NCBI GenBank assembly: GCA_037102815.1
Contig: BTPP01000002.1
Span: forward strand, 2,108,001-2,172,000
Direction: 5' to 3'
Origin: Neurospora intermedia
Lineage: Eukaryota > Ascomycota > Sordariomycetes > Sordariales > Sordariaceae
Length of the DNA stretch: 64,000 nt
The notes beneath the pieces are model-generated. The model made no database searches and was not told the origin of the DNA. It saw only the letters and a list, made by a program, of their open reading frames with translations. The position numbers were made by a program, and so were the translations under genes. Below are positions 37,280 to 48,553 of this stretch, one piece after another (position 1 is the stretch's first letter; every line of letters starts with the position of its first letter).

Positions 37280-38054
37280 ATGCCGTCGCAAGCTGTCACC
37301 TACACCACTGCTGCCGTCGCGGCCGTCGCCACGGGTTTCCTCGGTTAGTTTGCACTTGGATCCCAACGTCACCACTTTCTCGAGATGTAACCATTAGTCG
37401 CTGATGCCTTGCGCTCCCCTACCTTCCAGCCTACGCCGTCTACTTCGACTACAAGAGGCGCAATGACCCCGAGTTCAGGAGACAACTCAGGCGCAGCGCC
37501 AGGCGACAGGCTCGCCAGGAGAAAGAATATGCCGAGTTGAGCCAGCAGGCCCAGAGACAACGAATCAGGCAAATGGTCGATGAGGCCAAGGAGGAGGGCT
37601 TCCCTACCACTTCGGACGAGAAGGAGGCCTACTTCCTCGAGCAGGTCCAGGCTGGCGAGATCTTGGGCCAGGATCGTAAGTGTTTTGCCAACCAAGCGAG
37701 AAGAAGGAAGAACGGGACTTCCGGGACATGTGTCGGCTACTGACACTCCATTTGTAACAGCCACCAAGGCCATCGATGCCTCCCTAGCTTTCTACAAGGC
37801 CCTCAAGGTCTACCCCACGCCTGGCGACCTTATCAGCATCTACGACAAGACCGTTGCCAAGGTAAGAAGAATGCGCCGCATAGCACGGGCGGAATGTTTA
37901 CTGACCCGACAAACACTAGCCCATCCTCGACATCCTCGCCGAGATGATTGCCTACGACCCCAGCCTCAAAATTGGCACCAACTACACCGGCGGCGTCGAT
38001 GTTGCCGAGCTCATGCGCGAGATGGCCTCCGCCCCCGGTGTTGGCCTCGACTAA
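37280..38054 (+). CDS. tom20: TOM20, mitochondrial import receptor subunit
   Basis: Model: exons 37280-37343, 37430-37675, 37761-37861 and 37920-38054, 181 aa. The protein starts with a single N-terminal membrane anchor (about residues 8-27, [19 protein letters not shown]) and a basic cluster, [14 protein letters not shown], that retains it in the outer membrane. The cytosolic receptor domain follows: [20 protein letters not shown], then [20 protein letters not shown], which is the presequence-binding TPR-like motif of Tom20. Gly/Val-rich C-terminal residues match fungal Tom20, with a length typical for the family. The four introns/exons agree in phase. It binds mitochondrial targeting sequences and hands them to Tom22/Tom40. 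Confidence 0.95.
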
Positions 38055-39174
38055 ACGAGTCCACCAAATACAGCAAGAAGCATAACGCTAGGGAGAGTGA
38101 CAACAATAGCCCACCTCCCAAGAAACGTCCGGGGGTATCAGTTGACGTTGCGGTGGTTCCCCGCAGTCCCTCAAAGGGGTTAGGGGAATTGGGTGGTTAC
38201 GGTTGTTGGGAAAACGGCGCGTGACGCACCAACGATGGCTTTTGTGGACAAAAGGAAGAAAGCTAGGAATAGTGGAAACAGGACGAGCATTCCAACAGAC
38301 GACCCCGGATCGATTTATACCCAGCCAGCTAGAAGAAAAAGGGGAGGCTAGCGGTCCTTTGCTTGTCTGACACATAACTCCCCTTTCACGCACGTCCTTT
38401 TGCACCGCACTTTGGCTCTCTCTCCCCGGTCAGTATTGCTCTCTCACATCACCACTCTTGAACTCCTCAACAGGTCAGCAGGTTTACGAGCACCATACTC
38501 CCTCGCTCATCATTGGCTGGTTGGTATCTCGACCGAGCGTCGAACTCACCCGAACTATCTACCTACCACCTTGTACAATATTTCTGTTCTGTTCTGTTCA
38601 TGTTCCGGAGATGCGCGCGATGGTGGTAGCATCTCCTATTTTATCCTGTAGCATCATGTACATAGCGAAAATTGGGTCCCATCAGGAAAACGGACGGTGA
38701 TTTCAGCATGCGCAAACGGGACAGGCAGGTACGGGGTTTGCAGGCCATTTCAGGGGTGCTTAATGAGACAAAGAACGTAAGAAACGTATTGCCAATCTTC
38801 CCACTACGGTCCAGTACCAGTTAGTTTGTTGGCTCAAGACCTCGTGTCAACTTTCCTCTGCGTTGTAATGGCTGATCAATGCGTGATCCTACCTTGAATA
38901 CACCATTTCTGATATTCAGAATGCCATATTGAATCAGGCTTAATGCCTTTTGTCATACTTGCCTAGCCATTCAATTTGTCCACGTGAGCTTTGGGACTAT
39001 ACGGTATTGTACGCTATCAGGAGTACCTTCTGCCCAGTATCAAGCTAATAATCAGACCAGAGTTGGAATGTGGATAAAAATCCAAATCAGCAAGGTTTAC
39101 ATCAAAAGTTGGGTATGTACGTTATTTACCCCTGAATACTTGTACAATTTTGCTTACCATGCTCATCCCCATCT
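38055..39174. other. Convergent 3' intergenic region tom20 / tyw1, source of a duplicated segment
   Basis: About 1.1 kb between convergent stops. Bases 38668-38717 are the apparent source, or sister copy, of the 50-bp piece at 22257-22306. No gene seen. Confidence 0.5.
38668..38717 (-). repeat. Sister copy of the 50-bp segment at 22257
   Basis: Its reverse complement matches 22257-22306 at 47 of 50 positions. It sits about 500 bp beyond the tyw1 stop codon, on the opposite side of the gene from the exon fragment it is joined to in the 22-kb chimera. Confidence 0.75.
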
Positions 39175-42068
39175 CTATGGTCTCTCGATCGGTCTACCCT
39201 TCCTGTCCACCCTCTGATCTCTGGGATCAAACCCGCCATTGCCCCAGGTCGCCCACTCGGGGGTAAAATCGCCCACGTAGTCTTCTGGGCCAAAATCGCC
39301 ATCTGGGCCCTTTTCCTCCAAGAGATCGAAGAATTTCTCGTAATCAATAAGAGTACGGTACTTTCCGTCAACCTTGAACCGGTCGCTAGCCAGCAAAACA
39401 CAGCAACTGTGCGCGTGTTCGGCCGCTATCCCGTACCCCAACCCGCGCTTGTTCAGCGCGTCGTTCAGCTTAACTACAAAGTCGCACACCTCCTGGTAAA
39501 AGGGGACGTTGGCCATTGTGAGCCCGGCAGCGCCGGCAGTGGAGGTACCGCAATAAGTCACGCCTTTTAGCTCGATAAAGCAAGGAAGGGCCCGCTCGAC
39601 CAGATCCGCGTACCCCTCGATCTCGTCCTCGATGTTGAAGTCCTTGACCAGCGTCAGGCGGAAGACGGTACGCTGACGGAACCGGCGCTCGCGCAGGATG
39701 TCGAGGCAGCGCTGGAAGCGCTCCCAGAAGTCACGATGAAGCGGGCGATCGATTCTACGGAGTGAGTCCTTGTTGGAGGCGTCGATGCTGACGTACAGCT
39801 GCGTGACGTGCTGCAAAGCGGCGAGCTGGTCCGGGTGCTGGGCATTGCAGACAAGAAAGGAGGAGATGCGCTCCTTGTGCAGCATGCCCAGGAATTCGTT
39901 GATGTACGGGTAAAAGATGGGCTCGCCGACCAGTGAAAGGGCGCAGTGCCGGATGCGCATTGCTTCCATGAAACGGCTGCTCGAAACTCCCGGGACGCCA
40001 CGCATCATCTTGATTTTCTTGTAGTGATTCTCCTTGATGCCGTTGAATATGAGGTCTGGAGGGTCGACAACCCAGCGCCAGGAGGTGCCGACTGGGTTGG
40101 TGCCGTGACGCCAGCAGAAGACGCATTTGTTGGAGCAGGAGAGCGAGGGCGTCGCTTCGGCGCACAGATGACTTTTTATGCCATAGAAAGAATACTACTC
40201 AGTGGTAAAGTTAGATCTCGACTCGATATACAACCATAGTGTAGGGGCGTGTTTGGATGCTCTGAAATTGGGCTCTGAACGGCTCGCTCTGAAATGGCAT
40301 TTCAGAGGAAGTGCACGGACCCTTCTGAACTTTGGTTTTTCAGAGAATCGATTCAGGAGCCTCTTGGAATCTGCAATATCTGATTGGCTCAAAACCAAAA
40401 AGTGGGGTTCAGAATTTCAGAGCCCAGATTTTGCAACAATTTCAGAGCGAGTCGATTCAGAGTGCCACCAAACAGCGCTCATGAATTTTCGACTCTGAAC
40501 AGTTAAGAGCCCAATTTCAGAGCATCCAAACACGCTCTAGATCTTACCTTATAACAGGAACCCCTCGAACGAAGGGCTGACTTCGTCCATCGGCACAGCT
40601 ATCGCCAAGCGGGTTAGCCTCGCTGATAGACTTTGTAATCAAGGTATGACTTTACCTTCACCCCGCTGTGAGAGCCGACAATACTATAACCTTGCTTAGT
40701 CAAGGATGTATAGGTTGGTGAGTTTTTCGGGACCATCTCCTTCACGGTAACAGTCGCTGACTTCCTTGCGTGGACGGTCTTTCCGGTCTTTCCAAAGTCG
40801 GTAAAGTCGATCGCAATCGGCGCGGCTTGACCATCTCCCTGTGTTTGTTTGATGATGCGTCCCAAATCCTCGACATCTTCGAGGGTCTTCTTGGACTCGG
40901 ACTCCTCGTACACAACCTCACCGTCATCCTCCGCGATGTCTTCTTCGTCGCTTTCGAAGGGGTCGCCAGAACCGGGAACGCCCTCTCCAAGACTTCCAGT
41001 CTGCTCGATCATCTTGAGAACGTCCACGATTCCGTTTTGCCATTCAGACAATCTCTCCTTACCATCTCGCTTGTAGTCGCCCATGCCGAGTGGGAATGCG
41101 CGCTTACGCCCTGTAAGCTTGGCCATCCACCTGTCCACCTGCTTAGCCTGCACGCAGTAGCCCTCCTCCTCCGTAGGCCATCCATCCCTATCGCCATACC
41201 CAAACACTGAGTATCCAAGGAGCGGCGCCAATGGGGATGTATCGATGCGAAAATCGTTATGTGTCTCGTCCAGATGCGCAAGGAAGGTGTCGTTGATGGA
41301 ATCAATATTGTAACTGGGAATGATCAAGCAGTAAAAATAGTCCACGGGACCTTTCATAGGTGAAAGGAAATATTCGTCAAAGTCGATCTCGGCAAGGTCG
41401 AGGACCTGGGGGGCCAAAAAGTTGCTCTCGGCTTTGCTCTCGGCGTCCGATTGACCAACGAGCAAATCTCCGAGCTCCTTTGCAAAATCCTTAGTGTACC
41501 GTTCCGTATTGCCTGTGAGTGACGAGTAAAAGACGAGGACCTGAATCTTGCGCGGCCCTTCGCTTTCGCTACCGGTGTCGTTGCCATTCGTTCCCTTCTT
41601 CGTGCGGACCTTGTCGCCCTTTATCCTCTTGGGACCACCATTAGCAGTCTTCGCCTTCTTTGTAATCGCCGCGCCGGTCTTCTTGTCCTTGACTTCCGTC
41701 TCAACAAGTGTAGTTTCCTTCGCTTTCTCGTTGGGTTCGTAGATCTTGGGCAGGACGAGCAGCTCTTGTCTCGGTTCCGAATAGAGATGGAGGTAGGTCC
41801 TCAGTAGACCCAATAGGAAAACGGCTGAGAGAAGGATGGGGATTCGGTGTTCGTGCCACAGTTCCACGGCATCTGATATAGGCCGGCGCAGAGAGTACAA
41901 TTAGCTTCGGCGAACCAATGCAACTCCGGTGTCACCCTAACACCATCCACTTGTGCGCGCGCAGGCACGAGACCCAGGAGGGGCAAAAAATATTTCGAGA
42001 TGGAATGACATACAGCGAGCAACCTCGGCGACGGCCGCCGGGTTCAGACCTGGTATTTCAAAAGGCAT
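39175..42068 (-). CDS. tyw1: TYW1, tRNA 4-demethylwyosine synthase (flavodoxin / radical SAM)
   Basis: Model: exons 42068-42014, 41872-40656, 40598-40548 and 40194-39175, 780 aa. TYW1 makes the tricyclic base of wybutosine at position 37 of tRNA-Phe from N1-methylguanosine and pyruvate. A membrane segment (about residues 30-47, PILLSAVFLLGLLRTYL) lies near the N-terminus, as in yeast TYW1 at the ER. The flavodoxin domain starts near residue 128 (QVLVFYSSLTGNTERYTKD). The short third exon supplies LCRWTKSALRSRGSCYK. The radical-SAM motif CSNKCVFC (Cys461, 465, 468) and GVPGVSSSRF, ALSLVGEPIFYP and VSIDASNKDSLRRIDRP follow. All joins reproduce family text. The third intron is 353 nt because a 294-bp MITE sits inside it. 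A fragment of exon 4 is duplicated at 22.3 kb. Confidence 0.95.
40244..40537. mobile_element. 294-bp MITE with TA target duplication inside a tyw1 intron
   Basis: The terminal inverted repeats share a 30-bp perfect core: left 40247-40276, right 40506-40535, with the outer end reading GCGTGTTTGGATGCTCTGAA. The element is bounded on both sides by TA (40242-40243 and 40538-40539). Removing the element plus one TA leaves a 57-nt intron with a GTAAGATC donor, an ATCTAAC branch and a TAG acceptor, the normal size here. Inside, GCTCTGAA and its complement TTCAGAGC recur many times, like subterminal transposase-binding repeats. No ORF. The TA duplication fits a Tc1/mariner-type relative, but the transposase source is unknown. 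Confidence 0.85.
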
Positions 42069-42636
42069 GACTGGTCTGGCGTTGTTGGTTTCCCTGGAAG
42101 GGAGAGGCTACGACATACGCAACCGAGTTTTGCGGATGTTCAGTTTGCTGTTGCAAAAACCACACAAAGATGAAGGCTTCTGCCAAAGTTTTTGGGTAGA
42201 AAATCTTGCCCCGCACTAAGATTGAGCTACACTACAAACGGAGCGGCGCTTTTAAGATCCCTGCAAGCAATTGTGGAGTTCCCTTTTAGCGCTTTGCGGG
42301 GCCGGGACGCAGGGGCGTCTATCGAACACACGCTCGATACTTACGGCACCAGGCTTTCGAGACTCCCCTTCATTTCATCATGAGGGCCTGGAAATCATAC
42401 TTCAGAGAATATACGCCTTTGCGAGCCATGTTGGATTGCGTTTCACCTTGAATCCATAATCTGAAATTTCCTCTGGTAGATTAAACTGCGCTTGGACTGT
42501 ACCATCACACAAGAAGCACCATACCATTCAACATGGCAAGATTCATGAGCATTCCATATGACAGGAGACGGATAAAATCAAATCGATATATGATGAGGAG
42601 ACCTGCTAGAAAGTAACAATTCTATACACCGAACTT
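42069..42636. other. Intergenic region between tyw1 start and EamA-like gene stop
   Basis: About 570 bp holding the tyw1 promoter and the 3' UTR of the neighbouring minus-strand gene. No further feature recognised. Confidence 0.45.
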
Positions 42637-43689
42637 TCACCGTCCGTTACCAGTTGCTCCGCTACCTAGTTCCGTAATATCCTCATCGCTGTCCTCTTTT
42701 TCTGTATTATCCACCGCCGGTATTCTATCGCCTTGTCTTCTACGATTCCCCGACCCTTCAGCCTGGACAGCACGCCTGTACGTCCCCAGCCCACCCTCAG
42801 CCAAACCTTCCGTCGATCCATCAACGGAAGCAGCATCATTGTTGCAACTACCATTGCCAGTACTAAGTCCATCTCCATCCTGTTTTGTGTCACTACTCTC
42901 TTGACCTTCGCCCTCGTCTTTCCGTCCGATTATTACGTTCCCCGCAACCAGCATAGCAGCGCCCACCCACCACATAGGTGGTAACGCCTCAGAAAAGATG
43001 ACAAAACCGAGCATGGCGGTGATGACAAAGTTGGATGACGTGTTCATGATCGAGACCTGCGTAGTGGAAAGACCACACTTGAGGGCTTTGGTAAAGAGCG
43101 TCCACATCTGTGAGATTAAGAAGAGGTGAGTAAGGGTGGGATAAACGGAAGAGCAGCTTGTGGCAAGGCAGTTGACTTACGACACCATTGAAGAGGAGAT
43201 TGAGTCCAAAGAAGACCTATCATGAAAGTTATCAGGTCAGCCTTCATTGTCTTTCAAGCAAATCCAGCATAACATAAACGGCGGGCATATTGACTTACAC
43301 CTCTCACAACAACCTCAATCACCTTCTCTTCCTCGGAAAGATGCAGCAGCCTAGCAATAGCCTGAGAGAAGTTCGAAGTGAGTTCCGTCGTTGTCCTATT
43401 CAAGTATTCATTAGCCTCTTCTTCAAGTCATCATCCCGACCATGGTCAACCACAATTTCATTGAACTGCAAACTTACAGCTTGGCAAAAGCTCCATTGAA
43501 CGCAGCACACGCTCCACTAGCCATAGCAAGAACAATCCACTGATTCCGGCCCGCCCACGTCGTCTTTGCCGGTTCACCAGCAGCAGCAGTAGCAGCAGCA
43601 GTAGATTTAAACCCTTCCGCCCGACCGCGACCATCTAACAACGGCCGGCGTTCGTCCTCGTCTGTCTGCACTCGTTGAGCGGAATCCAT
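42637..43689 (-). CDS. TMEM42-like EamA-superfamily membrane protein
   Basis: Model: exons 43689-43478, 43395-43299, 43216-43181 and 43107-42637, 271 aa from MDSAQRVQTDEDERRPLL. An upstream in-frame ATG at 43812 would add 41 residues, but the internal start looks more typical. Hydrophobic segments include NQWIVLAMASGACAAFNGAF, VVVRGVFFGLNLLFNGVMWT and FVITAMLGFVIFSEALPPMW. The motif FNGVMWTLFTKAL plus NTSSNFVITAMLGFVIFSE is the half-transporter pattern of TMEM42/EamA (drug/metabolite transporter superfamily). The C-terminus is a long acidic, probably cytosolic tail. Substrate unknown; such four-to-five-helix proteins are thought to dimerise. All four exons agree in phase. Confidence 0.82.
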
Positions 43690-44354
43690 GTTTTCCCTTG
43701 CACGTAGTCTTCCCCTCGGTTGGAGTTGAAGAGATAAAACGGTTTTTGATTTTATTGGTGGAGAGTACGGAAATTGGAATGCATTGCTAAGTACTGATGT
43801 CTTGGGAGACATATATACTGAGCTAAATGCTTGGGAGGGGAAATTTTGGGCTGGGATAGCACCCCCCCCGAGTTAGGTTCCACACAGTCGATTTCTTCGG
43901 GTCGTTTTTCTTGCATTGAATGAGCTCCGAGACACAATAAATGTGACGAACCAACAGGTTAGGTAAAACAGTCCACTACCGCGCGTCAAGGTTAAAGAAA
44001 AGGCCGTTGCAAGACTGTGATAGGTATTACAACAATTCAAAAAGACATCGGCTAGAGTCCCATTTGCATAATTTTTAATCCAGGAATTGACTAGAACTTG
44101 AGATTAGAGGTGTTACAAAGACGCTTGGATGCGTAGTAGGAATAGTATACCCAAGGGATGATGTCAAAGGTCTCGGTTATTTTGTCCAGGACGAGATGGG
44201 CATCTTGCAGATGGGGGACGGTGAATGGGGGCATTAGAAAATATGGGTCTGATCACGTGCCAAGTAACTTTCTGTACCTCCTCTGTAACAACCTGTAATT
44301 ACGCCCGCGAACAGCCGTCAAAACCCGACATCTTTGCAAGGTTACCAATTAGTA

Positions 44355-44400
44355 TTAGGGTTAGTTAGGGTTAGTTAGGGTTAGTTAGGGTTAGGGTTAG
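44355..44400 (+). repeat. Interstitial telomere-like array (TTAGGG / TTAG)
   Basis: Forty-six bases consist only of TTAGGG and TTAG units in the order 6-4-6-4-6-4-6-6-4. TTAGGG is the telomere repeat of Neurospora and most filamentous ascomycetes. The G-rich strand reads left to right. If this marks an old end or a telomerase-healed break, the former terminus pointed toward increasing coordinates. Confidence 0.9.
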
Positions 44401-44459
44401 CTCCGGGGGTGCAGGGGGCCGGTGAGAGGCCCCCGCATGTGAATGTGAATATTAACTAA

Positions 44460-44510
44460 CATATGTCAACCATATGTCGATCATATGTCTTGTAATTACG
44501 GTAATTACAA
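44460..44510. repeat. CATATGTC repeats and TTGTAATTAC palindrome
   Basis: Three CATATGTC-type words occur within 30 bp. They are followed by a 21-base near-perfect palindrome, TTGTAATTACGGTAATTACAA, at 44490-44510, broken only at the central base. Could be a dimeric-factor binding site or a hairpin remnant. Confidence 0.5.
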
Positions 44511-44613
44511 AGGTATACTTGAGATACCTTCGGCTTAAGAAAAAAGGAGTATGCACGGACCAGTCTAATGCCCCTAATCACCATGTCCTTGCAGATGCAC
44601 GGGCTAGAGACTG

Positions 44614-44648
44614 TTGCCGGCAGGGCAAAGTGCCTGGTTGACTGCACC
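44614..44648. repeat. 35-bp dispersed repeat, copy 2
   Basis: Begins TTGCCGGCAGGGCAAAG and ends GACTGCACC. Matches 15379-15413 at 30 of 35 bases with transitions only. About 100 bp downstream lies the exact AAATTTAGCCCCCC motif, at 44746-44759, also shared with the helicase island. Confidence 0.55.
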
Positions 44649-45212
44649 GTGCCGCACTAGCGGGGGGCTCGCCTGGCAACTTGAAGTCTGCCAGGCACAT
44701 TCAGCCGCGGGCATCAGCCCCACGACAGGTTGACTGGGTTAGGCTAAATTTAGCCCCCCTTTCAGTTTAATTGTTTTCCACAGTAATATTCTCCCTCCCG
44801 TCAACTTCAAACACAACAACATCGTGTCGACGCGACTACGACGATCACCAGTTCATTGTTCTAATTGTCTTTTTTTCCCGTCCACGGAAACAGGTCTTTC
44901 GAAGCTTCATCTTGCCTTCAATTCATGTTTACGGCGTCCATGTGGTCTGAGATCAAATTGTATAGCGGGAATATGTGTCTGGAACTGAAGTCAAGAAACC
45001 CCTGGATCCGAACTCTGAAGGGACCCTTTGCTTCCAATAATACACCACCTTCATGATGCATGCTGAACACTGCTATCGTGAGAACTCTATGTTTGCCTTG
45101 TACTGCCTGAAAACATCAAGCAAGTATACCACCTCGCCCATCACAGCCCGCAACCGTCACTCCAAATCATCCCACATTCCTTCTTAACACTACCTTTCAC
45201 CACTTCAGAGCA

Positions 45213-45587
45213 GGTAATTACGACGACGATAAACGTGCCATATGGGGCAGTGCGTTCCGCTCTCTTTCCTTGCCTTCTCTTCGCCGCCCCCCATCTAACT
45301 CTTTTAGTTTACAAAGTTCGTTCTTCGACCATCCGTTATCGCGACGGTACATCATCGCTCGGCCAGTTCACGTTGTCAGCTACGGCGCAAGTGGTTTTTG
45401 CAGGAAACAACGACCACGGCTACTGTACCCATCTTCGTCTGAGTTTCAGTACTCGGTCCCGTTTCTCGAGGTTTCTGTGGACGGCTTAATCAATCCTGAA
45501 TGGTTGAGTAGACAATGCATGGCTGAGGAGATGGCCACAAAGCTTGGTTTACCTCCCTTCTTCGTGATCTATATGTTCTTCTGCTAA
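45213..45587 (+). pseudogene. Exon-like open frame of unknown identity
   Basis: A 125-codon open stretch after a CAG at 45211 reads GNYDDDKRAIWGSAFRSLSL and, near its end, VPFLEVSVDGLINPEWLSRQ and MAEEMATKLGLPPFFVIYMF to a TAA. The end segment looks like real protein rather than chance, but I recognise no family. A second frame over the same bases is also open. No start codon, promoter or continuing exon is evident, and downstream frames are full of stops. It could be one exon of a rare gene or, more likely, a gene remnant. Confidence 0.3.
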
Positions 45588-47359
45588 CGTTTTGACTTCC
45601 ATTGCATCGAAAACTCAAGCTGAGTGACCTCGATTCGCTCTACGGAGCTCCAGTCACATCAACGAAGGCGACCAGCGTCTCGACAAAACAAGCAAGTTGA
45701 GGCTGAGGAAGGATGACGCCTGCGTTGATAACGAAAATAAGAGACGTTCCACCTAAATTGATCCAAAAGCGTTAAGTACACTTAAAGTCCCCACGCATCT
45801 GGAGCTTTTCTGGGTCAGCATCTTTTCCTGCCTCTTTAGCTTTTCGTTTCCATTCGATACATAACCACAATTCTGCAATGATCATTCAGTGCCATCACTC
45901 AGTCATTGGATCATTCAGTAATTCATTTAAAACGGAGGGAACGACTCGGGAGTGTGGCACATGTAAAAGAAGTTAACCGATACAAGCATTTTGTTGGCGA
46001 AAGAGATTCCAGTAGGTAGTGAACTGGTGGGATGCGACGGCTCCCCGGCGCCATGAACGTTTCGGCAGCCAAAATGTCAACGTCTCAACACAAGAGTTAT
46101 TGCAAGCTCAACTGCAGCAGAGATGCCAATTTGGACCTCTAGCCTGTGACTCGGCAACATTTCGAAGCCAGAAAATGTCAGTGCAGCAGTCCAACCCCAG
46201 CCGGCTTAGAGAGCTGGTCCGAACCCAGATGGTCCTGTGATTTGAGTTACCCGAAGAATATCGTCAGTCAATGTGGCGCCTGAAGGTCTAGTCCAAGTCC
46301 CACCTCGGCATTCATCACTTCATCACCTACCACCCCAACCCCCTCGGCCCATTCAATTAGAACACTATTAATCTCCTCAATTCCAAGTAACCAAGGAACT
46401 AGGCATCCGTACAAGACAGGATACCCCAAGGTACAAGCTCGGTGAATGACATTCACAAGATGACCAAGGGACCGCTGAAGCCCGTCGATACAGAGACCAG
46501 ATTCAAGGCGAACATCGTCATCGAAAGCGCAGAGAGGACAAAACATCACACCCACCCCTTTATGAGTGAGCAAAAGTTGATTATTCGGAGACATCCCAGT
46601 CTACAAGAGTCTACCCTCCAGTCAACAGACACAGGCGCAGGCACAGCAACATCCACATGGCGACAACGACAAGTTTACTTGCCCGGAATTCCATATTATT
46701 CAACCTATTAGGGACCGGAACCCAGCCACAGGCATCTATCTAATAACTGAGACCGAAGACGACCGATTTATCTGCCCGGATTGTCATATCTCTCAACATG
46801 CTGTACGTTAGTGGCTACCACCCCTCGATGGTGGCATCGAGGACAGCAGCATATATATATAAGCGTCATTGTATTAGGTTCCCTCGAGACGTTGGCTATA
46901 TCTGTCGTCAATTACCTCGGCTCCCTTCAGCAATCGATGTCGTCGTCTATGATACTCCTCAACTGTACGAGTATGCCGCTTCTTAGTTAACAGACGGGAA
47001 ATTGGCGTCTGACTAGGATTCCTCGACCAACCAACATCACCCTGGATATGGCGACATCGAGATCAAGGAACAATAGCGTAAGCTAAGTGCATCTCGCAAC
47101 CAAGTCGTTGGTGTCGTTGGAAAGTTACCTTCGGCTCACTCTCGAGAAGCTCGCCCCGTCTCGAAGAGCGTGGTTATACTGCGTGCTGTGCAATGATTAC
47201 CCCATCCTCGAGGCTGCTTCTTCTTAACGGGATACTCAAAAGTGCCACCCTGTGGGGTCTGGAGATAGGGGTACTTTTTGAAGTAAAGTTCCGGTTTTGA
47301 CGCGGCATGGACTGGTTGGTCGACTTCTCCGTCTTGAACTGTGCTCGATCGTCTCGGTT

Positions 47360-48045
47360 CTACTTCTCGTCACTGCGCTTTGCGCTGCAGCTCACGATCT
47401 TGACCTTGTCCGCCGTAACGACAGACTGACCGCCATCCATCTTGAAGGTAACGTTCTTGATGAGGAAAGTCCAGACCTCGTCGCAGAAGCGATAGGTGTC
47501 AAGAGATCCCTGTATGTTGCTCGCCGGCAGATGCCAGCAACAGTTAGCGAACCATTTTCCTTTGTGACACAGTGTCATGAACACAGGAACGGAAAGGGTG
47601 TGTATTAGATGATGCATTGATTTTGTATGTTCATGTCCAGAGCGCACGTGTGGTTGGGACAAGCGAAGTCGCCCTCGGTATGACCTTGGGGAACAAATGG
47701 GAGTAGTATCTACGGGTCATGTATGATCCAGGAAAGCGAGATATTCACCTTGAAGGTCAAACGGGCCTTGACTTTCTCACTGAGAGCCTCAGTGATAACT
47801 CGATCGAACTGCATAAGAACTTTCATGGCGAGTTGAGGATCGATGCGTTCGGCCCCAATGAGGTCGTCAAGTGCATCGGTCAGGGTCGACCCAAGACTGA
47901 AAAGGATTAGCATACAAATTGTCCTCTATAATCGAAAGCGTATTCAGCGCCCCAAGGGCCCTGCAAAGGGCCACCGTGAGACTGGCAATATGTACCTGCC
48001 ATGGCGATACAAATCGTAGTAGTTGGTGTTCCCGTTGGCCGCCAT
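47360..48045 (-). CDS. toa2: TFIIA small (gamma) subunit, Toa2
   Basis: Model: exons 48045-47996, 47896-47749 and 47509-47360, 115 aa. TFIIA stabilises TBP on promoters of RNA polymerase II genes. The helical N-terminal domain is clear: [20 protein letters not shown], then [20 protein letters not shown] and [13 protein letters not shown]. The beta-barrel domain follows: [31 protein letters not shown]. All match Toa2/TFIIA-gamma closely. The second and third exons join exactly at [11 protein letters not shown], where relatives are continuous. Length is typical (about 110-120 aa). The 5' end faces the V-ATPase c'' gene. Confidence 0.96.
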
Positions 48046-48553
48046 CTTGTCTTGTTGATTCGATTTACTTGAGATGCACGGCAACGTTCGGGACGGCGAC
48101 GGCGAAGATAAATCGTTGTTTGTTGATGGGAAGGTGAGGGTTGGTTTAAATAGTCTGGGAGAAGGAGACGAGGAAGGGGATAATAGGTGGCCGGCTGAGT
48201 CAGCAGAAGGCGTTGGCACCGTCATCAGTCACGTGTGGCCTTAAGTTATAGCGCTGTCGCGGTGGCACGGGTGGCTGGCAGGCTGGCAAGGCACCGCCGT
48301 CACTGGACCACAGCGCCTGAAATGAAACCAAGTGGTGGGAGGTACGTAGCGAATTGGCGCGTTACCCGTCCTGATCAATCCACCATCCACTCCAGCGGCA
48401 TGAACATCGAGGTTCCCGGCTAGCACCTAAACGACGATAACAACGACGACGACGACGACGGCTAGCTCCAAAAAGGTCGCACCGGGACTCAGTCATATTC
48501 TTTCGAAATCCCAATCCTTCATATCGCTCGACAAACACCACACACTCTCAAAC
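48046..48553. promoter_or_regulatory. Divergent promoter region, toa2 / vma-16
   Basis: A 508-bp gap between two start codons. It contains a (CGA)n microsatellite near 48445-48463 and a TCACGTG-type E-box-like word near 48230. Both promoters must lie here. Confidence 0.45.

Larger units (their letters stand above)
43690..47359. other. Second gene-poor island (3.7 kb) with telomere-like array and coding-like debris
   Basis: The left 650 bp is the upstream region of the EamA-like gene. Then come an interstitial telomere-like array, a palindrome, the second copies of the 35-bp repeat and the AAATTTAGCCCCCC motif, and 2.5 kb of sequence with protein-like stretches in changing frames separated by stops. 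One example is FTCPEFHIIQPIRDR followed by DRFICPDCHISQHAVR around 46670-46808. No continuous gene model can be built. Confidence 0.5.

Noticed and set aside
46268-46594. 108-codon minus-strand frame in the second island
   Set aside because: No domain or conserved motif. The opposite strand has comparable open text, so neither can be preferred.
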